Assembly (NCBI GenBank): GCA_030591625.1
Contig: JAUVAR010000091.1
Span: 1 to 9,055 of the forward strand
DNA: 9,055 nt
Reading direction: 5' to 3'
DNA from: Candidatus Zixiibacteriota bacterium
GTDB taxonomy: Bacteria; Zixibacteria; MSB-5A5; GN15; FEB-12
Shown: positions 1 through 6,045 of the stretch, piece by piece
How the letters are laid out: the number at the start of each line of letters is the position of its first letter
How positions within the stretch are numbered: the first letter of the stretch is position 1
Position numbers and translations under genes: made by a program
The notes under the pieces: model-generated
Database searches by the model: none
What the model was told of the DNA's origin: nothing
The model's input: the letters and a program-made list of their open reading frames with translations, nothing else

Positions 1-1377
1 GGTCAGGTACCAGCGTGGGGCGTCGGATGCCTCCTGTGGAGTTTGTCCAAAATCTATTATTCGACTAAGCATTTGAAGATGCCCCTGCGCCTGCATATGT
101 CCACCCATGACACCAAAGCTCAACAACGGTTTACCCGCTCTGGTAACAAATCCGGGAATAATCGTATGTAATGGTCGCTTGTTGCCATCAATTTGATTGG
201 GGTGACCTTTCTCCAAAGAAAATCCACAGCCACGATTTTGCATCGCGATACCAGTTCCCGGGATAACAACACCAGATCCAAACCCAAAATAATTCGACTG
301 AATAAATGAGACGATCATACCACTCTCATCTGCAACTGTAAGATAGACAGTCCCACCGGCAGGCTCGATACCGGACACGGGAGCTTGTGCTCTTGACATG
401 TCGATCAATGCAGCTCGTTTATCCAGGTATGAGTTAGTCAGAAATTGTTCTGGATCAATTTTCATCGATTCTGTTTCTGCCAGATGTCTGAAAATATCGG
501 CAAACCCCTGTTTCATTGACTCCACCTGTAAATGAATCAGGTCAGCAGAATCAAGTTTATAGCAAGATAAGTCAAACCTATTCAAAATACCGGCTGCAAT
601 CAAAGCTGCAAGTCCCTGCCCATTGGGGGGGATTTCATGAAGTTTGCAATCACGATATGCAACAGATAGAGGCTCAACCCATTCTGAACGATGAGAGGAA
701 AGATCGGATAGTTCAAAATCGCCACCTTCATAGTCCGAACATTGTTTTATCTTTTGAGCGAGGGTACCACGATAAAATGATTCTGTTCGAGTTGTTGCAA
801 TTTCTCGCAGAGTAGAAGTATGATTTGGACTTGAGAAAATATCTCCTTCGTTTGGTGCTTGACCGTTGGGAAGAAATGTTTTGACAAATTCAGGGAATGT
901 CGCAAATCGTTCTTCGGCACGTTTCCAAGCAGCTGCTGTGATTGGTCCAACTCTGAATCCATCGGTTGCTAACTTGATGGCAGGCTCAAACAGTTTTTCA
1001 AATTGGAGTCGTCCGAATTTATCCGATAGTTTTAACCAGAGATCTACCGCCCCCGGAACAGTAACAGCCTTCCAACCAAACTTAGGTATTTCATCTTTAG
1101 CTTCGTATTGGTCGAACGACCATTTGGCAGGTGATTTCCCCGAACCGTTGATCCCGTGAAGTTTGGAACCATCCCATATAAGTGCAAAGGCGTCACTGCC
1201 AATACCATTTGATGTCGGTTCACACACAGTAAGGGTAATAGCTGTTGCGATTGCTGCATCAACTGCATTTCCGCCGAGTACGAGGGTTTCAATCCCTGCC
1301 GTGACTGCATCCGGTTGTGAAGTTGCCACGATATTGCGTCCACTTGTTTGTTTATCGTTGATATGGTTTGGTTTCAT
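1..1377 (-). CDS. Gamma-glutamyltransferase family protein (YwrD-like), 3' end beyond the window
   Basis: An N-terminal nucleophile hydrolase that should self-cleave into two subunits and transfer or hydrolyse gamma-glutamyl groups, as on glutathione. The frame stays open from ATG at 1377 to base 1, giving 459 residues; the family is usually about 530, so roughly the last 70 are missing. Visible marks: the GGNAVDAA segment (residues 35-42), GSGKSPA (78-84), and the small-subunit start GGTVYL, where Thr343 is the expected nucleophile. These are followed by QSNYFGFGSG (360-369), the PGTG loop (373-376), NRG (381-383), GHPN (391-394), KRPLHTIIP (400-408) and the oxyanion glycines G425-G426 in GVMGG. 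This block pattern matches the YwrD-type branch rather than the periplasmic E. coli Ggt type. No signal peptide is visible, so a cytoplasmic location is inferred. There is no clear Shine-Dalgarno before the start; a 6-bp inverted repeat lies there instead. Family assignment is firm; the true substrate is not known. Confidence 0.93.
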   Translation of the reverse strand, partial: MKPNHINDKQTSGRNIVATSQPDAVTAGIETLVLGGNAVDAAIATAITLTVCEPTSNGIGSDAFALIWDGSKLHGINGSGKSPAKWSFDQYEAKDEIPKFGWKAVTVPGAVDLWLKLSDKFGRLQFEKLFEPAIKLATDGFRVGPITAAAWKRAEERFATFPEFVKTFLPNGQAPNEGDIFSSPNHTSTLREIATTRTESFYRGTLAQKIKQCSDYEGGDFELSDLSSHRSEWVEPLSVAYRDCKLHEIPPNGQGLAALIAAGILNRFDLSCYKLDSADLIHLQVESMKQGFADIFRHLAETESMKIDPEQFLTNSYLDKRAALIDMSRAQAPVSGIEPAGGTVYLTVADESGMIVSFIQSNYFGFGSGVVIPGTGIAMQNRGCGFSLEKGHPNQIDGNKRPLHTIIPGFVTRAGKPLLSFGVMGGHMQAQGHLQMLSRIIDFGQTPQEASDAPRWYLT

Positions 1378-1387
1378 CGTATGAATC

Positions 1388-1406
1388 TAAGAGCGCGGGA
1401 CTCTTA
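1388..1406. promoter_or_regulatory. Inverted repeat TAAGAG-N7-CTCTTA in the leader of the glutamyltransferase gene
   Basis: Two perfect 6-base arms flank the 7-base centre CGCGGGA. On the minus strand the repeat ends 10 bases before the ATG at 1377, where a Shine-Dalgarno would be expected. It could be an operator or a small RNA hairpin covering the start region. Short arms like these also occur by chance, so the role is inference only. Confidence 0.3.
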
Positions 1407-1426
1407 CAGCAACCCTTTTTCCTTTA

Positions 1427-1455
1427 TTGACTCAGCTTGCGCAGAGAACTACAAT
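1427..1455 (+). promoter_or_regulatory. Sigma70-type promoter for the CDF transporter gene
   Basis: The -35 box TTGACT (1427-1432) and -10 box TACAAT (1450-1455) each match five of six consensus bases and are separated by 17 bases, the optimal spacing. Transcription would begin near 1462, giving a leader of about 54 bases before the ATG at 1516. A small palindrome TGATCGGGATCA (1474-1485) lies just downstream of the predicted start, where a repressor could bind. Confidence 0.7.
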
Positions 1456-1515
1456 AGAGTACTTTTGGCTATATGATCGGGATCAAAATTAGATTACCGA
1501 TAGTTATAGTATGTA

Positions 1516-2445
1516 ATGAAATTAGATTTGGAAAATATGTCTTACCTTGATTCTGAAACTGAAGACACGAAACTATTGAACTTAGGGTTGCGTGTAACCT
1601 GGATTGGGTTATTGGCCAACTTTCTGTTGATCATCCTCAAATTTTGGGGTGGTATAGCAGGTAAATCGCAGGCATTGGTTGCCGATGCGGTTCATTCTAT
1701 TTCAGATTTCTTTTCTGATATTGTTGTAATCGTAGGACTGAAAGTAGGTCGCAAATCGGCCGACGATGACCACCCTTATGGTCATGGACGTATTGAAACT
1801 ATTGCTTCTTTGGCGGTAGGTTTGATTCTGCTTATTGTTGCAGCTTCAATACTATACGATGCGACTCAGGCTATCTACGAACATCGTGGTTCAACTCCTA
1901 CCGTGCTGGCCCTGATTATAGCGGCTGTCTCAATTATAACCAAAGAAGCACTCTACTGGTACACTATCAAGGTCGGACATCAACTGCGCAGTTCTGTTTT
2001 AATAGGCAATGCGTGGCACCATAGATCGGATGCGCTTAGTTCAATCGCTGTTTTAGTTGGTTTGGTTGCAGCCAGATATAACCCGGATTGGTACTTGGCT
2101 GATGCGTTTGCCGCCGGTTTAGTATCTCTCTTTATTGGACGCGTTAGTTATAAACTCGTTCGCAGCGCACTTTATGAATTGGCCGACACCGCACCGGACA
2201 GTGAAATCATGGAACAAATAGCATCTATCTCGGGACAAATCCCCGGCGTTTTGCAGGCACACGATATAAAGGGACGGCAATCAGGACCTTTGCTCCTGAT
2301 CGATTTGCATATTGTTGTCAAGAGCACAATCTCTGTCCACGAAGGTCATGAAATCGCCGAAGCTGTCAAGTCTGCAGTTATTGATAAAATTGAAATTGTT
2401 GGTGAAGTGCTCATTCATGTCGAGCCAGAATCAGAACTTCTCTAA
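1516..2445 (+). CDS. Cation diffusion facilitator (CDF) family metal efflux transporter
   Basis: A 309-residue inner-membrane antiporter that exports divalent metal cations, by family knowledge in exchange for protons. The order is a short N-terminal tail, about six membrane segments between residues 25 and 220, and a C-terminal cytoplasmic dimerisation domain (about 228-306). Site residues are readable: H60-x3-D64 in TM2 and H168-x3-D172 in TM5. This HD-HD set is associated with zinc/cadmium-type CDFs rather than the DD-DD arrangement of manganese exporters. The loop motif DDDHPYGHGR (83-92) is also typical. The start at 1516 has no clear Shine-Dalgarno. An in-frame ATG at 1537, preceded by GGAA, would give 302 residues and is possible. 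The stop overlaps by 4 bases the end of the convergent epimerase gene. Metal specificity is inferred, not proven. Confidence 0.92.
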   Translation: MKLDLENMSYLDSETEDTKLLNLGLRVTWIGLLANFLLIILKFWGGIAGKSQALVADAVHSISDFFSDIVVIVGLKVGRKSADDDHPYGHGRIETIASLAVGLILLIVAASILYDATQAIYEHRGSTPTVLALIIAAVSIITKEALYWYTIKVGHQLRSSVLIGNAWHHRSDALSSIAVLVGLVAARYNPDWYLADAFAAGLVSLFIGRVSYKLVRSALYELADTAPDSEIMEQIASISGQIPGVLQAHDIKGRQSGPLLLIDLHIVVKSTISVHEGHEIAEAVKSAVIDKIEIVGEVLIHVEPESELL

Positions 2446-3347
2446 CCCTTTTTATCAAGTAGATTTTTCAAACCCTCACTTAAGAATTCATGTTTGAATT
2501 TGTATCCACTATCAATTAATTTATCTGGTTTAACTCGAGTGCTCGACAAGAGTAGTTCATCGGCCATCTCACCCAACAATGCCCTTAACATGAATGCCGG
2601 TGTATGAAAAAAGGCGGGACGATTTAAGACTGAGGCGAGTTTTTTAGTAAACTCTCGATTGGTGACTGGATTTGGAGCAGTAACATTTATAGCTCCCTCC
2701 AAAGTTTCACACTTGATGCAATGTTGAATTGCACCAAGAACATCATCGAGAGTTATCCAACTCATATATTGACTGCCACTCCCGAGACGACCACCAACAC
2801 CCTTTTTAAATATTGGAAGCATCTTCGCCAATGCTCCACCATTTGGTGACAGCACAACTCCCAGGCGCAATTTTATAACTCTGATAGGAGTATCAATTAG
2901 ACTCGCTGAAGCGTTCTCCCAGTCGGATACAAGGCGTGCCAGGAATGAATCTCCCGAAGTTGATTCTTCCGATAACTCTTCGTCGCCACGATCTCCATAA
3001 ATTCCTATAGCCGAAGCTACAATCAGTAAAGATGGTTTGTTTTTTAAAACCTTTAATCTTGAACAAAGGAGTTGGGTGCTTTTGATACGGCTGTCATATA
3101 GCGCATTTTTCTTTGAATCAGTCCATCGGCCCGAGGCGATGTTTTCACCGGCCAAATGGACAACAACATCAAACCGCTCAATCGAGTCGGTTTCAAGCTT
3201 CCCTTGTTCCGGTGCCCATATAACAGACCCTTCACCTACTGGACTGCCTGGTCTCGATAGTCTCGTGACCGAATGATGCTCCCGCAACAAATGTTTGGTA
3301 ACTGCAGAACCGATTAAGCCGGTTGAACCTGAGATTAATATATTCAA
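2442..3347 (-). CDS. TIGR01777-family NAD(P)-binding epimerase (YfcH/SDR39U1-like)
   Basis: A 301-residue extended short-chain dehydrogenase/epimerase of the TIGR01777 group. Visible are the N-terminal Rossmann glycine motif GSTGLIG (7-13), the second conserved block HLAGENI (64-70), and SAIGIYG (112-118) in the active-site region. The usual YxxxK pair is not evident, as is common in this group. MSWITLDDV (195-203) follows, and the C-terminal DUF1731-type segment spans about 250-297. Substrate and reaction are unknown for the family. The start codon is TTG (3347-3345), supported by a good ribosome site and by the Rossmann fold beginning immediately after it. It lies 17 bases downstream of the peroxiredoxin stop, so the two are probably one operon. 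The 3' end overlaps the CDF gene by 4 bases. Confidence 0.92.
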   Translation of the reverse strand: MNILISGSTGLIGSAVTKHLLREHHSVTRLSRPGSPVGEGSVIWAPEQGKLETDSIERFDVVVHLAGENIASGRWTDSKKNALYDSRIKSTQLLCSRLKVLKNKPSLLIVASAIGIYGDRGDEELSEESTSGDSFLARLVSDWENASASLIDTPIRVIKLRLGVVLSPNGGALAKMLPIFKKGVGGRLGSGSQYMSWITLDDVLGAIQHCIKCETLEGAINVTAPNPVTNREFTKKLASVLNRPAFFHTPAFMLRALLGEMADELLLSSTRVKPDKLIDSGYKFKHEFLSEGLKNLLDKKG

Positions 3348-3353
3348 ACAGTT

Positions 3354-3362
3354 TCACCTCTT
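3354..3362 (-). promoter_or_regulatory. Ribosome binding site supporting the TTG start of the epimerase
   Basis: On the minus strand the sequence reads AAGAGGTGA, about 6 bases before the TTG at 3347. It lies in the 17-base gap after the peroxiredoxin stop codon. This strong Shine-Dalgarno decides the non-ATG start. Confidence 0.75.
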
Positions 3363-3364
3363 GT

Positions 3365-3850
3365 TTAATTGGTTAATTCCTCAAGACGTTCTTTGACTTT
3401 GAGAGCATGACCTTTCGCTTTTACATTGGGCCAATAAGCTGCAATTTTACCTTGAGGATTGATCAACACCGTCGATCGTATAACCCCGTCATATTCACGT
3501 CCGTAGTTTTTTTTCAAACCCCATGCACCATACGTTTCAATCATTTTGTGATCAGGGTCGGAGAGCAATGTTATTTTTAGATCGTACTTGTCAATGAACT
3601 TGACATGTCGTTCGGGTGAATCTGGCGAGACTCCGAGTACCACAGCGTTAAGCTGTTCAAAACTCTTTTGCGAAACAGTGAACTCGCAGGCCTCAACAGT
3701 ACAGCCGGGAGTGTCATCTTTAGGATAGAAGTAGAGCACAACCCACTCACCTTTATGATCTGTCAGTTTAGTTTTTTTGCCGTCCTGGTTAAATAGCGTA
3801 AAGGCAGGAGCTTTTGTTCCTTCGGTCAAAACTTTTCGAGCCGTTGCCAT
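3365..3850 (-). CDS. bcp: Thioredoxin-dependent peroxiredoxin, Bcp/PrxQ type
   Basis: A 161-residue cytoplasmic peroxiredoxin that reduces hydrogen peroxide and organic hydroperoxides and is recycled by thioredoxin. The motif FYPKDDTPGC (41-50) holds the PxxxTxxC signature (P43, T47, peroxidatic C50). C55 lies five residues on, in CTVEAC, as the resolving cysteine of the atypical 2-Cys PrxQ form. R125 in IRSTVLI is the likely conserved active-site arginine. The length matches the family (about 150-160). The frame is open for 56 codons further upstream, to 4018, but ATG at 3850 is chosen because a GAGGA ribosome site lies 8 bases before it and the family similarity starts there. It is followed after 17 bases by the epimerase gene. 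Confidence 0.95.
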   Translation of the reverse strand: MATARKVLTEGTKAPAFTLFNQDGKKTKLTDHKGEWVVLYFYPKDDTPGCTVEACEFTVSQKSFEQLNAVVLGVSPDSPERHVKFIDKYDLKITLLSDPDHKMIETYGAWGLKKNYGREYDGVIRSTVLINPQGKIAAYWPNVKAKGHALKVKERLEELTN

Positions 3851-3858
3851 TGTATGAG

Positions 3859-3864
3859 TCCTCA
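3859..3864 (-). promoter_or_regulatory. Ribosome binding site that sets the bcp start
   Basis: The minus strand reads TGAGGA, 8 bases before the ATG at 3850. It favours the 161-residue form over the longer upstream-extended reading frame. Confidence 0.7.
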
Positions 3865-3955
3865 TTGATTTGTTTGCCGTTGTTCTATTCATCTCAACGA
3901 CACAACTCAAGAATAGTTCTTCGGTTCTTTTAAGGGCAAGGTTTTTTATGCAGTA

Positions 3956-3961
3956 ATTATA
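3956..3961 (-). promoter_or_regulatory. Candidate -10 element for the bcp-epimerase operon
   Basis: A perfect TATAAT lies on the minus strand. The -35 region at normal spacing is poor (TAATTT at 17 bases), so the call rests mainly on the -10 box and its position downstream of the SWIB gene terminator. The leader would be about 100 bases. Confidence 0.45.
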
Positions 3962-4015
3962 GCGAATTCTTAATTGCAAAATTATCATCGCACACGCATT
4001 ACGATCCCGTTCACG

Positions 4016-4051
4016 CAAACAAAAACGGGCCGACCCATAGGGCAGACCCGT
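4016..4051 (-). terminator. Rho-independent terminator of the SWIB-domain gene
   Basis: On the minus strand a GC-rich hairpin of 27 bases (4051 to 4025) has two 12-base arms around a TAT loop. It contains ten Watson-Crick or GU pairs plus one further GU and one mismatch. It is followed by TTTTGTTTG. The hairpin begins 32 bases after the stop codon of the SWIB gene. It separates that gene from the bcp operon. Confidence 0.85.
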
Positions 4052-4082
4052 CGCTCATAATCTATCTTTCAGATCGAAACGT

Positions 4083-4550
4083 CTAACTCATATGCTTCGA
4101 AAGAAGCTTGGTCATTTCGAACATCGAGACTTTTTTCTTGCCACCGAAGAGAGGCTTCAGTTTAGCGTCGGCAACAATCATACGACGATTCTTTGGATCT
4201 TGAAGATCATTCTTCTTGATATAGACCCAGATTTTTTTGGTAACCTGAGTTCTTGGAATCGGCTTTGTGCCTACTACTGCACCAAGGGCTGGCGAGAGTG
4301 TCATAGGACGCATAAAGGCTGCGTTCGGTTTCCGCTTTACCTTTTTCTTTACGACCTTTTTCTTGGCTACTTTTTTCTTAGCAACCTTCTTCTTGGCAAC
4401 TTTTTTCTTCACTGCCTTCTTGGCAACTTTTTTCCTGACTACCTTCTTGGCAACTTTCTTTTTTGCTACCTTTTTCTTGGCAACTTTTTTCTTTGCTACC
4501 TTTTTCTTGGCGACTTTTTTCTTAGCCGTCTTCTTTTTTGCTGCAGCCAT
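4083..4550 (-). CDS. SWIB/MDM2-domain protein with lysine-rich histone H1-like N-terminal tail
   Basis: A 155-residue, extremely basic protein. Residues 1-74 are almost only Lys, Val and Ala and contain nine exact KVAKK pentapeptides (first residues 12, 17, 22, 27, 32, 41, 50, 55, 60). This resembles the C-terminal tails of histone H1 and bacterial H1-like proteins, so non-specific nucleic-acid binding is inferred. Residues about 76-153 form a SWIB domain, with LSPALGAVVG (85-94), IPRTQVTKKIWVYIKKNDLQ (98-117) and KLLSKHM near the end. SWIB is best known from eukaryotic chromatin-remodelling complexes and also occurs in Chlamydia and other bacteria. A nucleoid-associated role is likely but its exact function is unknown. 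The start is fixed by AAAGGAG, 6 bases upstream. The gene appears monocistronic, with its own leader and terminator. Confidence 0.93.
   Translation of the reverse strand: MAAAKKKTAKKKVAKKKVAKKKVAKKKVAKKKVAKKVVRKKVAKKAVKKKVAKKKVAKKKVAKKKVVKKKVKRKPNAAFMRPMTLSPALGAVVGTKPIPRTQVTKKIWVYIKKNDLQDPKNRRMIVADAKLKPLFGGKKKVSMFEMTKLLSKHMS
4344..4517 (-). repeat. 15-base coding repeats for KVAKK units in the SWIB protein tail
   Basis: The DNA encoding the lysine tail is built of degenerate 15-base units. At its 5' end, two 30-base blocks (4491-4520 and 4461-4490) are in direct tandem and match at 28 of 30 positions. The other units have diverged at synonymous and some non-synonymous positions, with two interruptions (VVRK and AVKK). 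The array lies wholly inside the coding frame. Confidence 0.85.
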
Positions 4551-4556
4551 TCATGA

Positions 4557-4563
4557 CTCCTTT
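4557..4563 (-). promoter_or_regulatory. Ribosome binding site of the SWIB-domain gene
   Basis: The minus strand reads AAAGGAG, 6 bases before the ATG at 4550, close to the ideal Shine-Dalgarno. It is the strongest ribosome site in the window, which suits an abundant DNA-binding protein. Confidence 0.75.
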
Positions 4564-4601
4564 AGCGTTGCGTTTAGGTTTAAGAGTTTTTTGGTTTCTC
4601 T

Positions 4602-4629
4602 TTTATATCCATCAGAATGGAGTTTGTAA
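4602..4629 (-). promoter_or_regulatory. Candidate promoter of the SWIB-domain gene
   Basis: A -10-like TATAAA (4607-4602) lies 16 bases after a weak -35-like TTACAA (4629-4624). It would give a leader of about 45 bases. The surrounding 4551-4765 region is very AT-rich, so other promoter-like matches occur by chance. Nothing else coding is supported there. Confidence 0.35.
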
Positions 4630-4729
4630 TTACCCTGTGTGATGATTTTCTCCATTCGATTAAAAAATAGGCCTTGATTGATTTTATTTGCAAGGAAAAA
4701 ATAATAAAAAATCAAAATAAATAAACTTT

Positions 4730-4764
4730 TTTCATAGAGCAAAAATCACGTTTTCTCTATGAAA
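4730..4764. terminator. Stem-loop just after the phosphoesterase stop, possible terminator
   Basis: Perfect 10-base arms (TTTCATAGAG at 4730-4739 and CTCTATGAAA at 4755-4764) enclose a 15-base loop. The structure begins 2 bases after the phosphoesterase stop codon. On the minus strand the 3' arm is followed by AAAAG and then a T-rich stretch, not an immediate T run, so it is a poor classical intrinsic terminator. It may instead protect the mRNA 3' end. Confidence 0.45.
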
Positions 4765-4765
4765 T

Positions 4766-5956
4766 TCATGCTCGGACCAGTTCAAGCACTGGAGCTTCGG
4801 GAGGACAACCGAGTCTAAACGGGAACCAATGCCCCATACCACACGATGTGTAGAGACGGTTTGGGCCGTTTTCATAGAGACCCCAGAGGTAACTTTCAGA
4901 TGCAAATGATTCAAAAACAGAACGTCCAAACAGCCCCATTTGTCCTCCATGGGTATGTCCGGCAAGGGAGAGATTTACGCCTCGGTCAGAAGCATAATCG
5001 AATACTGAAGGTCGGTGACTCAGTAAAATTGTAAAAGCATCTACTTTGTCCCCAACAATAGTTGCATCGAGGCAATTGTGGAAAAATTGTGTAGAATCAC
5101 CACTCATACGACGAGGATCATCAATACCAATAATTTTCAATCGTTCGGAATTGTGTATAATCGTCTGTTGGTTATTAACAAACAGGGGGATAGTAGATTT
5201 ATCAAACTCTGCTTTCACACGGTCCACCCCTCTGAAATATTCATGATTACCGAGGGTGGCAAACGCACCAAGCCTGGGCTTAAGACCTTCAATAAGCTTT
5301 ATAGCGTCAGGAAGGAGATCAAGTTTATCGGCTATATCACCGGTGACTGCAACTATGTCAGGGTGGTATCGCTCTGCTTCTGTTAGCACTATCTCAAGGG
5401 AATCGAGCGTGATCCAGTCGGCTAAGTGCATGTCGGAAAGGTGAAGAATACGTAAACCATTTAAACTTTCAGGCAAATCAGGAAAACTAATTTGCTTTAG
5501 TTCTACTACTGCAGATGCAAAGGAACGTCCAAAACCGTAAGATGATGCCAAAGCCGATGCAGCCGGTATCGACGACGCTCCAAGCTGGATAAATCTTCTG
5601 CGAGAGATATCTACAGGCAGGTCGGGTTTGTTAGTTTGTCTGCGAGATAGAAATCGTTCTAAGATTAAAATGATTCCAGAAATAGGAAGTGAGATAAGGA
5701 GGGTCATGTGAAGCAGAAATACGAGACCTGTTAGAACTGCACCCGGATAGTAAAGCCAGGTTGCCTGAAACCCAATTCCAAATGAAAATGAGAGGAAACC
5801 GATAACACCAAGGGCAAGCAGGGTCCATGCGGCTCGGCGGATAAGTTTTATCTCCCACCATGTTTTAATCAGATAATTCAACAGGATAATATTGGCCAGT
5901 CCAAGACCTGTAAGAATTGCGCAAGCGGCTATGTTAAAGAAAATTATTCTGATCAT
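4766..5956 (-). CDS. Membrane-anchored metallophosphoesterase with internal Tat motif (YaeI/YkuE-like)
   Basis: A 396-residue calcineurin-like metallophosphoesterase. About three or four hydrophobic membrane segments fill residues 5-100. A cytoplasmic-looking basic linker carries SRRRFIQ (118-124), a twin-arginine motif, followed by a mildly hydrophobic stretch and a possible AxA cleavage site (A147-A149). The catalytic domain follows with all metal-binding blocks: SDMH (D175, H177), GD (206-207), GNHE (236-239), SH (H314) and GHTHGG (333-338). By family, such enzymes bind two metals and cleave phosphate esters; YaeI and YkuE members act on lipid or cell-envelope substrates, but the substrate here is unknown. 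The catalytic domain is inferred to lie outside the cytoplasm. No strong ribosome site is seen. trkH lies 89 bases upstream with no clear terminator between, so read-through is possible. Confidence 0.9.
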   Translation of the reverse strand: MIRIIFFNIAACAILTGLGLANIILLNYLIKTWWEIKLIRRAAWTLLALGVIGFLSFSFGIGFQATWLYYPGAVLTGLVFLLHMTLLISLPISGIILILERFLSRRQTNKPDLPVDISRRRFIQLGASSIPAASALASSYGFGRSFASAVVELKQISFPDLPESLNGLRILHLSDMHLADWITLDSLEIVLTEAERYHPDIVAVTGDIADKLDLLPDAIKLIEGLKPRLGAFATLGNHEYFRGVDRVKAEFDKSTIPLFVNNQQTIIHNSERLKIIGIDDPRRMSGDSTQFFHNCLDATIVGDKVDAFTILLSHRPSVFDYASDRGVNLSLAGHTHGGQMGLFGRSVFESFASESYLWGLYENGPNRLYTSCGMGHWFPFRLGCPPEAPVLELVRA

Positions 5957-6045
5957 TGCTTTCGTATTCTAATTCAAAGTTAAGTTCATATATTGGGGAT
6001 TGTACGTCTGATAGAGTCCGAATGATTCGTTATTTTTTGGAATAG

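Noticed and set aside
635..641. Run of seven G (seven C in the coding strand) inside the glutamyltransferase gene, as a possible phase-variation tract
   Set aside because: The run is short, the frame is intact, and it encodes part of the conserved-looking IPPNGQG segment. There is no evidence of slippage.
516..1384. Several short open frames on both strands between 516 and 1384
   Set aside because: They lie within the glutamyltransferase gene, which reads intact on the minus strand from 1377 to the left edge with all family motifs. The short frames show no family features.
3851..4018. N-terminal extension of the peroxiredoxin to 217 residues
   Set aside because: The extension has no family similarity and overlaps a likely promoter. 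A good ribosome site supports the ATG at 3850.
4092..4556. A 154-codon open frame antisense to the SWIB gene, rich in Phe and Leu
   Set aside because: It mirrors the lysine-codon repeats of the opposite strand (AAG/AAA read as CTT/TTT). The opposite strand has a recognised domain, a strong ribosome site and a terminator.
4551..4742. A 63-codon minus-strand frame ending next to the SWIB start
   Set aside because: It is in a very AT-rich leader, begins with TTG without a ribosome site, and covers the likely promoter. Its composition looks like translated AT-rich DNA.
6019..6030. Small hairpin CGAATGATTCG after trkH as a terminator
   Set aside because: The arms are 5 bases with a 1-base loop and no T run follows. 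It cannot act as an intrinsic terminator.
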